DNA of 64,000 bases. It comes from Chthoniobacteraceae bacterium (GTDB taxonomy: Bacteria > Verrucomicrobiota > Verrucomicrobiia > Chthoniobacterales > Chthoniobacteraceae). The position numbers and the translations under genes were made by a program. The stretch spans positions 1-64,000 of the forward strand of contig CANIWM010000007.1 in assembly GCA_947471505.1 (NCBI GenBank), given 5' to 3'. The notes below the pieces were generated by a model that had not been told where the DNA came from, did no database searches, and saw only the letters and a list, made by a program, of their open reading frames with translations. Positions 1 through 12,063 of the stretch are shown piece by piece; position 1 is the stretch's first letter; the number at the start of each line of letters is the position of its first letter.

Positions 1-2
1 CG

Positions 3-65
3 GTCTATCTCGACATGCAACCCCTCCGCGACCTCCTCAAACCTTCACTTCAACTAGCCGCCTAG
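3..65 (+). CDS. Possible C-terminal end of a gene entering from the left
   Basis: An open frame enters from the left edge and ends at a TAG at 63-65 after about 20 codons. Nothing in this short tail identifies a family, and other frames are also open for similar lengths, so it may be chance. Positions 66-142, up to the stop codon of the convergent minus-strand gene, hold nothing I recognise. Confidence 0.25.
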   Translation, partial: VYLDMQPLRDLLKPSLQLAA

Positions 66-142
66 TTCCCCCCCAGAATCCACAACAATACATTTCCTTT
101 CCTCATCTTTGACCCGCGCCTTTTGCTGAATCTTGACGGACA

Positions 143-1639
143 CTACCCGGGCCGCCCTCTTACCTGCACCAAGAACCAGTCCACAGCCCAACGTAGATTA
201 CCCCTTTCCTCCCCGATTTGAAGCAAGCCATGCACGCGATACGGGAGCGCCCAGAGCTCGGCTTCTGCCTCCTTGGGGTTCAGCCCCGCCTTCCGTTTCT
301 CCGCTGCTTGGAGTTCCAGTTCGTTCAATCGACGGGCTGCGCGCCGAAGGGCTACGTCCACCTCGGGCAGCGCAAGTTTGCTCAACTGCGCAGACCTGAG
401 CGCCGTGACGTTCCAGCTCAGTAGCGAGAGCTCTTGCGGTTCATCTTTCTGCATCGTTTGCACGATTTTACTTACGGCGTTGGCGAAGACCTCGCGAATG
501 GTTTCGTCGAGGGTCATCGTGTAGTATTCACCCACGGTGACCGTGCAGACCGCGTGTTGAAATTGTCCGGCCGCATCGAATTTTCCATCGTCTGAAAACC
601 GCCCGCTATTTTTCACGCCCAGCGATTTCAGCCAATCCATTGCCTTGGCCACTTGGGGGCCGAAACGCTCCGACTCCTGAGTTTCTCCATGCGCGAGAAA
701 TGCCAGCGCGCTCAATCCCGTGAGCAACGCCTGCTGTTTTGTGCCAAACGAGCCGTCTGGGTTCTGCTCCGACACGAGCCAGCCTAACGGAAGGTGGCCC
801 GCGAGGTTCGATGTTCCATTCCATTGCTTTGCCAGCGCGGCCCGTTGCTGAAAAAGCACCTTTGTCTGGGCTGGTAGCTTTTCACCGAAGCGCGATGCGA
901 GTTCATACACGCCTTGCGCGCTGCCCATGCCGTCGCGGCTGAAGCAGAGCGCGTTTCCGAGGTCGAAAAGAAGCAGCGCCACGATGTCATCGGGCGGTTT
1001 GACGAACTGAAGTCGCTCGTGAAGCTGGTAGCGAAGCCCCGCTTCAACATCAGGCAGCGCAAGCCGTGCGCCTTTGTTTCCAGCGGGTAAAGTGGAAGGA
1101 ATCATCGGCACAACTGCGGCTCCGAAATCCACTCCAAGGAGCGAGTGCGTCGTCAGCCACGCGGGGTCTTTTGCCAATGCGATTTTTGCTTCCAGCAATC
1201 GCACGTGAATCCACTCGGAGCTTTTGTGCGAAAGCGGATTCAGCTCCATCGCTTTTTGAATCCAAAGCAGCGCCTTCTCGGGCTCACCCGCAAGCTCGTA
1301 AGCCGTGCCCAGATTGCTTGCCGTCTGGTAAGCGCCGGGTCGCGATTTTTCGAGCTCTTCCAGCAGTTCGATGGCCCCATTTACCTCACCCACATGCAGA
1401 AGCGCAGATGCAAGGTCGTTACGAGATTTGTAATCCGCCGCGTTTTTTGCCACTGCGGCTTTCAGTCGCCTCACACGCACATCCCACGGCTCGATCAGAC
1501 TTACATGCGTCAGCGATTCTACGATGGACTGTGCTTTTTCCACCTTCTTGTGATTCGGGGTATATTCGTTCAAACACGCGCCCGCGTGCAGGCCGAGCAA
1601 GGCAAGAAACCAGAGCAATCCAACACCGAGAGTTTTCAT
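143..1639 (-). CDS. Secreted TPR protein with C-terminal prenyltransferase/squalene-cyclase-like toroid
   Basis: 498 residues from the ATG at 1637-1639. I prefer it over an upstream in-frame ATG because it begins a signal peptide (MKTLGVGLLWFLALLG, cut near HAGA-C, possibly a lipoprotein site). Residues about 60-190 look like tetratricopeptide repeats (ALLHVGEVNGAIELLEELE, then AYELAGEPEKALLWIQKAME). The C-terminal half has features of the alpha6/alpha6 toroid seen in terpene cyclase/prenyltransferase-like proteins: GWLVSEQNPDGSFGT, then a helical LTGLSALAFLAHGE block. Related planctomycete and verrucomicrobial proteins are exported and of unknown function; there is no reason to assign terpene cyclase activity. 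It is convergent with nothing on its left and follows the xylonate dehydratase gene on the same strand by about 50 bases. Confidence 0.7.
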   Translation of the reverse strand: MKTLGVGLLWFLALLGLHAGACLNEYTPNHKKVEKAQSIVESLTHVSLIEPWDVRVRRLKAAVAKNAADYKSRNDLASALLHVGEVNGAIELLEELEKSRPGAYQTASNLGTAYELAGEPEKALLWIQKAMELNPLSHKSSEWIHVRLLEAKIALAKDPAWLTTHSLLGVDFGAAVVPMIPSTLPAGNKGARLALPDVEAGLRYQLHERLQFVKPPDDIVALLLFDLGNALCFSRDGMGSAQGVYELASRFGEKLPAQTKVLFQQRAALAKQWNGTSNLAGHLPLGWLVSEQNPDGSFGTKQQALLTGLSALAFLAHGETQESERFGPQVAKAMDWLKSLGVKNSGRFSDDGKFDAAGQFQHAVCTVTVGEYYTMTLDETIREVFANAVSKIVQTMQKDEPQELSLLSWNVTALRSAQLSKLALPEVDVALRRAARRLNELELQAAEKRKAGLNPKEAEAELWALPYRVHGLLQIGEERGNLRWAVDWFLVQVRGRPG

Positions 1640-1688
1640 GGAGCACGGAAATACGCAGCGCTCGCAATATCCGCAATCTATTCGAGGG

Positions 1689-3611
1689 CTATGTGACGAC
1701 ACCCAGAGCTCCGACGATAGCATCCACATCATAGACGCAGCCGCCCCAGGTGCCGCCGCTGGCGGCTTGGAGAGCGGCCCAGAGGCGGGTGTCGTCGGGG
1801 AGTGCGGGGTGTGGGGCGAGGCCGGGGATGGGCGTTCGCTTTTCTAAAAGGGCGGCACCTTCTTCGGGCGAAAATGTGCGACCTTCGCAGCCGATGAAAT
1901 CGACGGTACCGGTCATGGCTGCGCGATCGACGAGGATGCGGATGAGGTCGCCGTCGCGGAGTTTGCCGAGCGGGCCGCCGGCGAGGGCTTCGGGGCCGAT
2001 GTGGCCGATACACGCGCCGGTGCTCACTCCGCTGAAGCGAGCGTCGGTGAGGAGGGCGACTTGTTTGCCGAAGGGGAGGTGCTTGAGGGCGCTGGTGAGC
2101 TGGTAGGTCTCTTCCATACCGGTGCCCATCGGGCCTGCGCCGGCGAGGATGAGGATGTCGCCTGCGAGGATTTGGCCGTTGCGGATGGCGGCGATGGCGG
2201 CGCCTTCGCTGGTGAAGACGCGGGCGGGGCCGGTCTTGCGATAGACGCCGTCGGCATCGACGGCGGAGGGGTCGATGGCAGTGGCTTTGACGACGCTGCC
2301 TTGCGGGGCGAGGTTGCCCACGGGGAAGACGACGGTGCCGGTGAGGCCGCGCTCTTTTGCGCGAGCGGGCGGGAGGATGACGTCGTCGGGATCCACGTCG
2401 TCTAAAGTGCGGAGCAGCTCACGGAAGCGCGTGCGCCGTTCGCTGGTGGCCCATGCGTCGAGGTTCTCGCCGAGGGTCTTGCCGGTGACGGTCTTCACGG
2501 TGCAGTCGAGCAGGCCGAGTGCGCGGAGGTGGAGCATGACTTCCGGCACACCGCCCGCGAGGAAGACGCGGACGGTCGGGTGCCCCATCGGGCCGTTCGG
2601 GAGTGCGTCCACGAGGCGTGGCGTCGCGCGATTTACCGCCTGCCAATCGGCGACGGTGGGGCGTGCGAGCTTGGCTGCGTGGGCGATGGCGGGGATGTGG
2701 AGCAGGAGGTTCGTGGAGCCGCCGAACGCTGCATGGACGACCATCGCGTTGCGAATCGCTGCGTCGGTAAGCACGTCGCGCGTCTTGAGCCCGGCCTTGT
2801 CTAAAGCGACCACTGCGCGTGCGGATTGCACGGCGAGGTCCAGCCACACGGCCTGCCCGCTGGGGGCCAGCGCGGAGTGCGGGAGGCAGAGCCCGAGCGC
2901 CTCGGCGACGACTTGCGAAGTGGCGGCTGTGCCGAGGAACTGGCAGCCGCCGCCCGGCGATGCGCACGCCCGACAGCCGAGGTCCGCAGCCTCCGCCCGT
3001 GTGATGAGGCCGTGCGAAAAGCGCGCGCCGATCGTCTGAATCTTGCCCGCGTCCTCGCCGTTAATCGGCGGGAGCGTCACGCCGCCCGGCACGATCACGC
3101 CGGGCAAGTCGGGTGCGCCAGCGACGGCCATCATCATCGCGGGCAATCCCTTGTCGCACGTCGCGATGCCGAGGACGCCGCGCCGGAGCGGGAGCGAGCG
3201 GATGAGCCGCCGGAGGACGATCGCGGCGTCGTTTCGATACGGGAGCGAGTCGAACATGCCGTGCGTGCCCTGCGTCCGGCCATCGCAAGGATCGCTCACC
3301 GCGCCGGCGAACGGCACTTTCCCCATCGCCCGAAGTTCGCGCGCCGCCGCCTCCACGAGCAGGCCGATTTCCCAATGCCCCGTGTGGTAGCCGAGCGCCA
3401 CCGCCGAGCCATCCGGCGCACGCAGCCCGCCCTGCGTGCTAAGGATGAGGAACTGCGGACCATTTGCCAGAGCGGCTTCCCAGCCCATGCCGACATTTTG
3501 CGAGAGGCCGAAGAGGTCGCCGCTCGGGGCCGTGAGCAGCAGCTCGTCGGTGAGCGGCAGCGAGCCTTGCGGGCCGGCTGCCTTGGAGACTACGTCGTAA
3601 ATATTCGGCAT
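1689..3611 (-). CDS. D-xylonate dehydratase-type IlvD/Edd family protein (YagF/YjhG-like)
   Basis: 640 residues, close to the usual length of the YagF/YjhG subgroup of IlvD/Edd dehydratases, which convert D-xylonate to 2-keto-3-deoxy-xylonate in oxidative xylose breakdown. Family marks are [15 protein letters not shown], the cysteine cluster [20 protein letters not shown] (iron-sulfur ligation) and [20 protein letters not shown] near the C terminus. I take the ATG at 3609-3611 (MPNIYDVV) as start; the adjacent ATG at 3612-3614 is equally possible, and the long upstream extension in the same frame is Arg-rich and unlikely. The divergent neighbour is an exported SMP-30/lactonase-like protein, which fits a lactonase plus dehydratase pair. 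Assignment to xylonate rather than another sugar acid rests on overall resemblance and context. Confidence 0.85.
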   Translation of the reverse strand: MPNIYDVVSKAAGPQGSLPLTDELLLTAPSGDLFGLSQNVGMGWEAALANGPQFLILSTQGGLRAPDGSAVALGYHTGHWEIGLLVEAAARELRAMGKVPFAGAVSDPCDGRTQGTHGMFDSLPYRNDAAIVLRRLIRSLPLRRGVLGIATCDKGLPAMMMAVAGAPDLPGVIVPGGVTLPPINGEDAGKIQTIGARFSHGLITRAEAADLGCRACASPGGGCQFLGTAATSQVVAEALGLCLPHSALAPSGQAVWLDLAVQSARAVVALDKAGLKTRDVLTDAAIRNAMVVHAAFGGSTNLLLHIPAIAHAAKLARPTVADWQAVNRATPRLVDALPNGPMGHPTVRVFLAGGVPEVMLHLRALGLLDCTVKTVTGKTLGENLDAWATSERRTRFRELLRTLDDVDPDDVILPPARAKERGLTGTVVFPVGNLAPQGSVVKATAIDPSAVDADGVYRKTGPARVFTSEGAAIAAIRNGQILAGDILILAGAGPMGTGMEETYQLTSALKHLPFGKQVALLTDARFSGVSTGACIGHIGPEALAGGPLGKLRDGDLIRILVDRAAMTGTVDFIGCEGRTFSPEEGAALLEKRTPIPGLAPHPALPDDTRLWAALQAASGGTWGGCVYDVDAIVGALGVVT

Positions 3612-3681
3612 CATGCGGGAAATCATGCGATGCCGCGCCGCCGCTTGCCACCGCATTCTTACGCGGCTACACCACGCGACC

Positions 3682-4620
3682 ATGATCAAACGTCTCCTTC
3701 TCATCACCGCCACCGCCGCCTTTGCCCAAGACCTCGGAGGCGACATGACGCTCCACCGCCTCCTCATCGCTGGCGAAGACTGGCAGCCCGTCGCGCAAGC
3801 CCTCGCTTTCGCCGACGGCCCGACGACCGACGCCGAGGGGAACTTCTATTTCAGCGACATGCGCGGCGACGCCGCCGGCATCTATCGCGTGACCAACGAC
3901 GGCAAGAAAACCAAGCTCAGCGACGAAGGCGTGAGCGGCCTCAAATTCGCACCCGACGGCAGACTCATCGCCGCGCAGGGCGCAAAGAAACGCATCATCG
4001 CTCTCGACTTAAAAAACAACGCCGCAGTGGAAGTCCTCGCCGAGGATGTGCAGCCGAACGACCTCGTCGTCTCCGCAAAAGGCCACGCGTATTTCACGGA
4101 AACGGGGAAGAAGCAGGTGACCGTGCTCGACTTGAAAACGAAGACCGTCAAAGCCGTAGATACCGGCATCACCGCCCCCAACGGCATCACCCTCTCCCCC
4201 GACCAAGGAACGCTCGCCGTGAGCGATTCACGCGGCGGCAACGTGTGGACCTTTCGTGTAGAAACCGATGGAACCCTCGGCGCGAAAGCCCCCACGATGA
4301 CCATGCGCCGCCCGGTGGACCCCAAAGGCGAATTCAAATTCAACCAACCTCCGCCACTCCTCCCCGCCAGCGGAGGCGACGGAATGATCAGCGATGAAAG
4401 TGGGCGCTTCTTCGTGACCTCCACGATGGGCGTGCAAGTGTTCGACCCCACGAGCCGCGAGTGCGGCCTCCTCCCCAAGCCCCAGCCCGACAAGCCGCTG
4501 ACAAGCTGCACCCTCAGCGGAGCAGGCCGCGCCTACCTTTACGTGACGAACGGCGACCGCATCTACCGCCGCAAAGTGCAGGCGGTAGGGAGCTTCTTCG
4601 CCCAGCCCATCAAGCGATAG
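3682..4620 (+). CDS. Exported SMP-30/gluconolactonase-family protein
   Basis: 312 residues starting at the ATG of a short signal peptide ([16 protein letters not shown]). The body is a six-bladed beta-propeller of the SMP-30/gluconolactonase/LRE type: [19 protein letters not shown] near residue 45, [10 protein letters not shown] around 110, [22 protein letters not shown] around 160. Family members hydrolyse sugar lactones with a divalent metal. Divergent from a xylonate dehydratase-type gene with about 70 bases between starts, so a xylono- or aldono-lactonase role is reasonable inference. The signal peptide would place it in the periplasm, which is compatible with lactone hydrolysis before uptake. 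Confidence 0.8.
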   Translation: MIKRLLLITATAAFAQDLGGDMTLHRLLIAGEDWQPVAQALAFADGPTTDAEGNFYFSDMRGDAAGIYRVTNDGKKTKLSDEGVSGLKFAPDGRLIAAQGAKKRIIALDLKNNAAVEVLAEDVQPNDLVVSAKGHAYFTETGKKQVTVLDLKTKTVKAVDTGITAPNGITLSPDQGTLAVSDSRGGNVWTFRVETDGTLGAKAPTMTMRRPVDPKGEFKFNQPPPLLPASGGDGMISDESGRFFVTSTMGVQVFDPTSRECGLLPKPQPDKPLTSCTLSGAGRAYLYVTNGDRIYRRKVQAVGSFFAQPIKR

Positions 4621-4687
4621 GACGACGGGGGCCGGGGGTGATCAAAGTTGGAGAGGCGTTGGCATTACCGTGGGACAACGGCCCAAT

Positions 4688-4777
4688 ATGACCCCTCTAT
4701 GCGTTATCCAACAGCCTCTATGCGATAACGCACAGCCCCTGATTGATCGCGCAAAGACCCTGTGCGCTATCGCATAA
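4688..4777 (+). CDS. Tiny heptapeptide-repeat ORF (29 aa), uncertain
   Basis: ATG at 4688-4690, TAA at 4775-4777. It translates as four heptads: PLCVIQQ, PLCDNAQ, PLIDRAK and TLCAIA. The Leu is constant while its codon varies (CTA, CTA, CTG, CTG), and the first residue is Pro or Thr. The reading frame covers almost exactly the DNA repeat tract. This may be a real micro-ORF or a chance consequence of a 21-bp (multiple of three) DNA repeat. A second, longer heptapeptide-repeat ORF lies near 49 kb. Confidence 0.25.
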   Translation: MTPLCVIQQPLCDNAQPLIDRAKTLCAIA

Positions 4778-4778
4778 A
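4695..4778. repeat. Four 21-bp degenerate tandem repeats with TGCG-N4-CGCA palindromes
   Basis: Units start at 4695, 4716, 4737 and 4758. Units 1 and 2 share 15 of 21 bases or more (CTCTATGCG...). Palindromic cores TGCGTTATCCA (4700), TGCGATAACGCA (4721) and TGCGCTATCGCA (4763) are spaced 21 and 42 bases apart, that is two and four helical turns; unit 3 keeps only half a core. As a result 4716-4735 and 4760-4779 also form an inverted repeat. The arrangement could be a phased operator array upstream of the esterase gene, or a minisatellite. Confidence 0.6.
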
Positions 4779-4816
4779 GGCTGATTTCCAAGGCAAAACC
4801 CCCGACGGTTTTTTAA

Positions 4817-7024
<2,208 letters not shown>

Positions 7025-7215
7025 CGAGGCGCGTTTCCCCTGCTTTCGATAAACGTGAAGATTGAAGCCGGAGCTACCGAGTCAGCGAGCCGATCCGCCC
7101 ATTGAGCTTCGCGATCACCGCTTACAGTTCGCCCTGCGTCGGCGTGGAAACGGAAACAGCCGGACCTTCATTTTCTCGCTGGCATCCGGCTCCTCGTGCT
7201 GTATGCGATGGGCCC

Positions 7216-8007
7216 ATGCGCCTTCACTTACTCGCCACTATCGCTCTCATCGCTCCCGCCTTTTCTCAAGAGATCAAGACCTCGGAGTGGAACGGCTTTC
7301 AGCGCATCGACTATAAATTCGCCGACCACGCTGCGCTGATCGTCCGCCCAAAGACGCCTGCTGCGGGGAATCCGTGGATTTGGCGGACGGAGTTTTTCGG
7401 GCACGAACCGCAGGGCGACTTGGCGCTGCTCGCGGCGGGCTGGCACGTGGCCTATTACCAAATCAGCGACATGTATGGCTCGCCCGCGTCGGTGGTGCTG
7501 ATGGAGAAATTCCACGCCCACGCCACCGCCGAGCACAAGCTGGCAAAGCGTGTGACGCTGGAGGGGTTCAGTCGGGGTGGGCTGTATGCGGTGAATTTCG
7601 CGGTGGCAAACCCGGATAAAACCGCCGCCCTTTATCTCGATGCCCCGGTGCTAGACATCCGCTCGTGGCCGGGTGGCAAAGGCAAAGGGGCAGGTAACGC
7701 AGGGTGCTGGAAGCAGGCGCTCGCGGCGTTCGGCCTCACCGAGGAGACGGCGAAGACTTTCGCGGGGAACCCGCTGGATAAAACCGACATCCTCGCGAAG
7801 GCACACATCCCGATTATCTCGGTGTGTGGCGATGCGGATAAGACGGTCCCTTTCGACGAGAACACGCAGCCGTTCGCGGAGAAGCTGAGGAAAGACGGCG
7901 GGATGATCGAAGTCATCGCGAAGCCCGGCGTGGACCACCACCCGCATTCGCTTAAGGACCCGAAGCCGATCGTCGATTTCTTGCTGAAGAATGCGCTTAA
8001 GGAGTGA
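7216..8007 (+). CDS. Exported alpha/beta hydrolase, small
   Basis: 263 residues with a signal peptide (MRLHLLATIALIAPAFSQ). It has a nucleophile motif GFSRGG (LEGFSRGGLYAVNFA) around residue 120, a SVCGDADKTVPF acid-turn segment and a late His (GVDHHPHS), giving a complete Ser-Asp-His set. Substrate unknown. The fold and the Arg in the elbow are typical of uncharacterised planctomycete and verrucomicrobial secreted esterases. It follows the tandem esterase gene on the same strand with a 190-base gap in which I see nothing, so it may belong to the same hemicellulose locus. Confidence 0.65.
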   Translation: MRLHLLATIALIAPAFSQEIKTSEWNGFQRIDYKFADHAALIVRPKTPAAGNPWIWRTEFFGHEPQGDLALLAAGWHVAYYQISDMYGSPASVVLMEKFHAHATAEHKLAKRVTLEGFSRGGLYAVNFAVANPDKTAALYLDAPVLDIRSWPGGKGKGAGNAGCWKQALAAFGLTEETAKTFAGNPLDKTDILAKAHIPIISVCGDADKTVPFDENTQPFAEKLRKDGGMIEVIAKPGVDHHPHSLKDPKPIVDFLLKNALKE

Positions 8008-8085
8008 CGGCGTAAAATCTCCCCAAAGCCTAAGCGTGCGAGACGGTTCACATTGCGACGCGGTCACACCCGCCGCGTATCTTGT

Positions 8086-10947
8086 ATGAAAACTACGCTT
8101 CTTCTCCTTTGCATCCTGTCTCCAGTATTCGCATTCGCGAACGCGCTCCAACCAACTCCCGCGGCTCGCGTGGAAAAACGCACGGCTGCGGAGCGATGGA
8201 AGGATTCCGCGAAGGCGGACGACGTCAGTTTTCGCCGTCATGTGGTGCCACTCATGGCGCGGAGCGGGTGCTCGGGGCGGGAGTGCCACGGGGCGTTTTC
8301 CGGACAGGGCGGGTTTCAGCTTTCGCTTTTTGGATACGACTTCGAGAAGGACCACACGGAGATCACGGCGGACAAGGATGACTGGAGTCGCATTGACCGC
8401 GAGAGCCCGCTGAAGAGCCTCATTTTGACAAAGCCTTCGCTGGATGAAGGCGAGACACACAAGGGCAAGAAGCGCTGGGTGAAAGGCTCGTGGGAATACA
8501 ATGTGGTGCGCAAATGGATCGAAGACGGGGCGAAAAGCGATGTCGCGGAAACGGGGGAGTTCGACCGTCTGCTCGTGGAGCCAAAGGAGCTGGTGTTCAA
8601 GAAACTGGGCGATGCGATTCAGCTCAAGGTGACTGCGTTTTGGAAGGATGGAACGGTGGAGGATGTGACGCAACTCACGCGCTTTCGCACGAACGATGAG
8701 AGCGTCGCCGATGTCAGTGCGACGGGGCTCGTGACGAGCAAGACGGCGGGCGACACACACATCGTGGCCTTTTATGATAACGGCGTGGAGCCTGTGCCAG
8801 CGATGCTCCCGGTGAGCGGCGGCACTTTCCCGAAGGTCGCGACGCGCACGAAAGTGGATGAGCTCGTGCTGGCAAAATTGCGCAAGCTCAACGTGCAGCC
8901 GAGCGAGGTGTGCGACGACGACGACTTCCTCCGCCGCGCGGCGCTCGATGTAACGGGCACACTCCCCTCGCCCGCAGAAATCGAAGCGTTCCTCGCAGAC
9001 CGCTCCGCCGACAAGCGCGCGCGGAAGATTGATGAACTGCTGAATCGCCCCGCCTACGCAGCGTGGTGGACGACGAAGCTGTGCGACTTCACGGGCAATA
9101 ACCCTAGGCAGATTCGCACCCCGGTGAATACAGCTCGCAACATCAGCGGCGAGATTTCGCGGCAGTGGTATGACTGGATTTTCGAGCGCGTGGCGAGGAA
9201 CGAACCTTACGATAAACTCGTCTCCGGAATCGTAGTCTCGACGACGCGCACTTCGCCCGAGCAGACCTACGAGGCGATGACGGCAGAACTCGGCGGCTAC
9301 TTCCGCAAAGACGGGAAGACGGACTTTTCCAAACGCGAAAACATGCCGTGGTTTTGGGCGCGTAACAACATCCAGAAGTCCGAGGACAAAGCACTGGCCT
9401 TCGCGCACGCGTTCCTCGGCGTCCGCATCGAATGTGCGCAGTGCCACAAGCACCCGTTCGACCAGTGGACGAAGACCGACTTCGAACAATTCCAGGCGTT
9501 CTTCGCCCCGATCAACTTCGGCGAACGGGGCGAAAAGAACGAGGGATCTGCCATGTCCTCGCGCTCGATCAAAAAGGAAATCGAAGCGGCGTCGAAAGCC
9601 ACGATGTCCGAAATGATGGACGCCAAGGTGGCTGATTTTATCGGCCCGAAACTCCCGCAGACACCGGAGGAAAAACGCGCCGAACAACAGAAGCTCGCCA
9701 AGCTTTCGCAGGAGCAGCAGCGCAAGCTCCAGAGCGAGTTTACCCGCCGCATGGACGCCGGCGAGCCCCTCCCGTGGTCGGAAGTGTACGTGGACCTCAA
9801 GCGGGCCGCACAACGCAAGCCCGAGGAAAAGAAGAAGGATTTCGGCACGTCGCGCGTCATCACGCCGAAGCTCCTCGGCGGCGAACAAGTCACGCTCGAC
9901 CAGTTCCCCGACCCGCGCCAGCCGCTCATGGATTGGCTAAAGGGCACCGGCAATCCTTACTTCGCAAAGGCATTCGTGAATCGGGTATGGGCGGGCTATT
10001 TCCACCGCGGCATCGTCGAACCGGCGGACGATTTGAACCTCGCCAACGCGCCCACCAACGCCGAACTGCTCGACTACCTCACGCACGGCTTCATCGCGAA
10101 AGGCTACGACATGAAGTGGGTCCACCGCGAAATCCTCAACAGCGACACCTATCAACGGAGCTGGAAAACGAACGCCACGAACAAGCACGACGACAAGAAC
10201 TTCTCCCACGCCATCATCCGCCGCCTGCCCGCAGAAATGGTCCTCGACGCAATCACGATGGCAACCTCGAACAACGAAACCGCCGCGAAGCTCTGCACCG
10301 AAATCGGCGAACGCAGCATCGGCCCAGCCGGCATCAACGCGAACCCCACTGGCGGCGGGAAACAAGCGGAAGGCTACGCGCTCACGATTTTCGGCAAGCC
10401 GCCACGTGAGACAAACTGCGACTGCGAGCGCGTGATGGACCCGACGCTCCTCCAAACAATCTACACCCGCAACGACCAGAGCCTCCTCCGCCGACTCGAC
10501 GACGGCGGCGGCTGGATCGGTGAGCTGCGCAAAGCCGCCGGACTTGCAACCGGACAAACCGACCTCGAATCCATCCGCAAGAAAATCGCGGGTCGCGAAC
10601 GCGAACTCGCGGAGATCAAAATACCGGAGAAGCCCACCGACCCAACTCCCGAAGCCCTCGCCGAATGGGAACGGAAGGTGAAGCGCATCGAGACAGAAAA
10701 GGCGGAGACCCAAGCCCGCATCGCCGATTACAAAGAGCGACTCGCAGAAGCCGAGAAGCCAAAGCCCGCTTTCGACGCCGAGAAATCGATTCGCGAAGTC
10801 TTCCTCCGCACCGTCAGCCGACCACCGACCGCCGCCGAGTTTACCCAAGCCAAAGCCGACCTCGCCGCCGCGAAATCGCCCGTCGAGGGCATCCGCGATT
10901 TACTGTGGGCGATGCTGAATACGCGCGAGTTTTTAGTGAACCGGTAG
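8086..10947 (+). CDS. DUF1549/DUF1553 protein with cytochrome-like CX4CH motif and Ig-like domain
   Basis: 953 residues from the ATG at 8086, with signal peptide MKTTLLLLCILSPVFAFA. Order: a PSCyt-type segment with CSGRECHG (CX4CH, possible haem attachment) near residue 60; a bacterial Ig-like (BIG_2) domain near 175-255; DUF1549 (VDELVLAKLRKLNVQPSE...RAALDVTGTLPS); a second CAQCHKHPFDQW motif; DUF1553 (RQPLMDWL...NPYFAKAFVNRVWAGYFHRG); and a charged coiled coil around 810-890. Family members are abundant in Planctomycetes and Verrucomicrobia, usually beside DUF1501 genes, and are of unknown function. No DUF1501 gene follows here; instead a convergent gene overlaps its last 15 bases. Confidence 0.85.
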   Translation: MKTTLLLLCILSPVFAFANALQPTPAARVEKRTAAERWKDSAKADDVSFRRHVVPLMARSGCSGRECHGAFSGQGGFQLSLFGYDFEKDHTEITADKDDWSRIDRESPLKSLILTKPSLDEGETHKGKKRWVKGSWEYNVVRKWIEDGAKSDVAETGEFDRLLVEPKELVFKKLGDAIQLKVTAFWKDGTVEDVTQLTRFRTNDESVADVSATGLVTSKTAGDTHIVAFYDNGVEPVPAMLPVSGGTFPKVATRTKVDELVLAKLRKLNVQPSEVCDDDDFLRRAALDVTGTLPSPAEIEAFLADRSADKRARKIDELLNRPAYAAWWTTKLCDFTGNNPRQIRTPVNTARNISGEISRQWYDWIFERVARNEPYDKLVSGIVVSTTRTSPEQTYEAMTAELGGYFRKDGKTDFSKRENMPWFWARNNIQKSEDKALAFAHAFLGVRIECAQCHKHPFDQWTKTDFEQFQAFFAPINFGERGEKNEGSAMSSRSIKKEIEAASKATMSEMMDAKVADFIGPKLPQTPEEKRAEQQKLAKLSQEQQRKLQSEFTRRMDAGEPLPWSEVYVDLKRAAQRKPEEKKKDFGTSRVITPKLLGGEQVTLDQFPDPRQPLMDWLKGTGNPYFAKAFVNRVWAGYFHRGIVEPADDLNLANAPTNAELLDYLTHGFIAKGYDMKWVHREILNSDTYQRSWKTNATNKHDDKNFSHAIIRRLPAEMVLDAITMATSNNETAAKLCTEIGERSIGPAGINANPTGGGKQAEGYALTIFGKPPRETNCDCERVMDPTLLQTIYTRNDQSLLRRLDDGGGWIGELRKAAGLATGQTDLESIRKKIAGRERELAEIKIPEKPTDPTPEALAEWERKVKRIETEKAETQARIADYKERLAEAEKPKPAFDAEKSIREVFLRTVSRPPTAAEFTQAKADLAAAKSPVEGIRDLLWAMLNTREFLVNR

Positions 10948-12009
10948 CGCCCTGCGCCGACGCCCAGCAAGCAGGCACGCCAAGCCACCAAGGACGAAAA
11001 CCGTCGTAGTGGGCTCGGGGATCGCCACGGTGTCCCACCCGATGTCTCGCATCAACGCGAGGTCGAGTTGCGTGAGAAGGCGACGCTCGCCATTAGTCAG
11101 ACTCGGGCTCATCACCACTTCCTGTGACGTCAAGCCATTGAGCAGGAGGCTCGTGAGGTCGTCTTTCGGGTGCGCTCCGTCGGGAGCGATGATTCCTGTG
11201 CCCGTGCCGTTCCGCGCGATGGTCTGAGCTCCGAGCCAGTTCGTGCCCGAGACATTATTCTCCCAGCCCACCGCCTGCCCGATGCCCAGCGCGTGCATGA
11301 GTTCGTGGAGCGCGACGGAGTAAAAATCGAACTTGGAAAATGGCACCGCCGTCGTGTGGTCGAACTGCCAGAAATTGTTCAGCTCCGCGTTGCTGTCTAT
11401 GTCGTTGTCGTTGTCGGTATCGAGGTCGAACGAAATGCTCCCGCCCAGCGCGCCATATTGGAGCGCGTATTCCCCGACGAAGCCGCCGAAATTACTACTG
11501 CCGCTCAGAATGCCCATCGTCGGCCCATCGCCTCGGCTGAGTTCGGCATTGGACAGCGCCTCCGCCGCATCCACCGCGCCGATCCATTGATTCGCGAAGC
11601 CGCTCCCAGCCAGCCCAAACCCCGCGCCGCCACTGGAGCCGATGCCGAGTGTGCTGCCGGTGAGCTTTCGCGCGCCCGCGAAGATGCGCACTTCATTGGC
11701 CGCAGCCCGTGGGACTTCAATCGTCACCGTCGTGCCCGTGGTTGGGTTCGGATACGTGTAGAGCCAGTCGAACGTCGCGGAAGTGGAGCCATTCACTCCG
11801 GTAAAAACATCCGCATCCACAGCGGCGAGCGAGGTCGTGAGCGCCGCGCCCAAGTCCGCCGCCGCCGCTTCCAGCGCATTCCGAGCGGCTGTGTTCCCGG
11901 CAAAAAACGTGTCGTTGGAGTAGTCCATGACGATCATCACTCCGCGAGCCGGGCTATTGAACAAAGCCAGTGACGCCAGAGCAAATGCGGGCAGGAGAAG
12001 TTTTTTCAT
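10933..12009 (-). CDS. PEP-CTERM zinc metalloprotease-like protein (NF038122-type)
   Basis: 358 residues from the ATG at 12007-12009 (MKKLLLPAFALASLALFNSPA signal peptide). The motif HELMHALGIGQAVGW at residues 235-249 gives the HExxHxxG zinc site of a metzincin-like protease. The C terminus has a PEP-CTERM tail: IPEPTTT, a hydrophobic stretch, then RRRR. So it is likely exported, processed by an exosortase and placed on the cell surface or in the matrix. No exosortase gene is in the window. It overlaps the convergent DUF1549/DUF1553 gene by 15 bases. Confidence 0.8.
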   Translation of the reverse strand: MKKLLLPAFALASLALFNSPARGVMIVMDYSNDTFFAGNTAARNALEAAAADLGAALTTSLAAVDADVFTGVNGSTSATFDWLYTYPNPTTGTTVTIEVPRAAANEVRIFAGARKLTGSTLGIGSSGGAGFGLAGSGFANQWIGAVDAAEALSNAELSRGDGPTMGILSGSSNFGGFVGEYALQYGALGGSISFDLDTDNDNDIDSNAELNNFWQFDHTTAVPFSKFDFYSVALHELMHALGIGQAVGWENNVSGTNWLGAQTIARNGTGTGIIAPDGAHPKDDLTSLLLNGLTSQEVVMSPSLTNGERRLLTQLDLALMRDIGWDTVAIPEPTTTVFVLGGLACLLAGRRRRALPVH

Positions 12010-12063
12010 GGAGACTTCTTTAGCCGGAACGACGCCAGACTGCACGGCGATTTCTGACCCGCT

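Noticed and set aside
7651-9888. Long minus-strand open frame of 745 codons opposite the alpha/beta hydrolase and DUF1549 genes
   Set aside because: His/Arg/Leu-rich composition without any family motif, and it lies across two clear plus-strand genes with signal peptides and known domains. High GC lengthens antisense frames.
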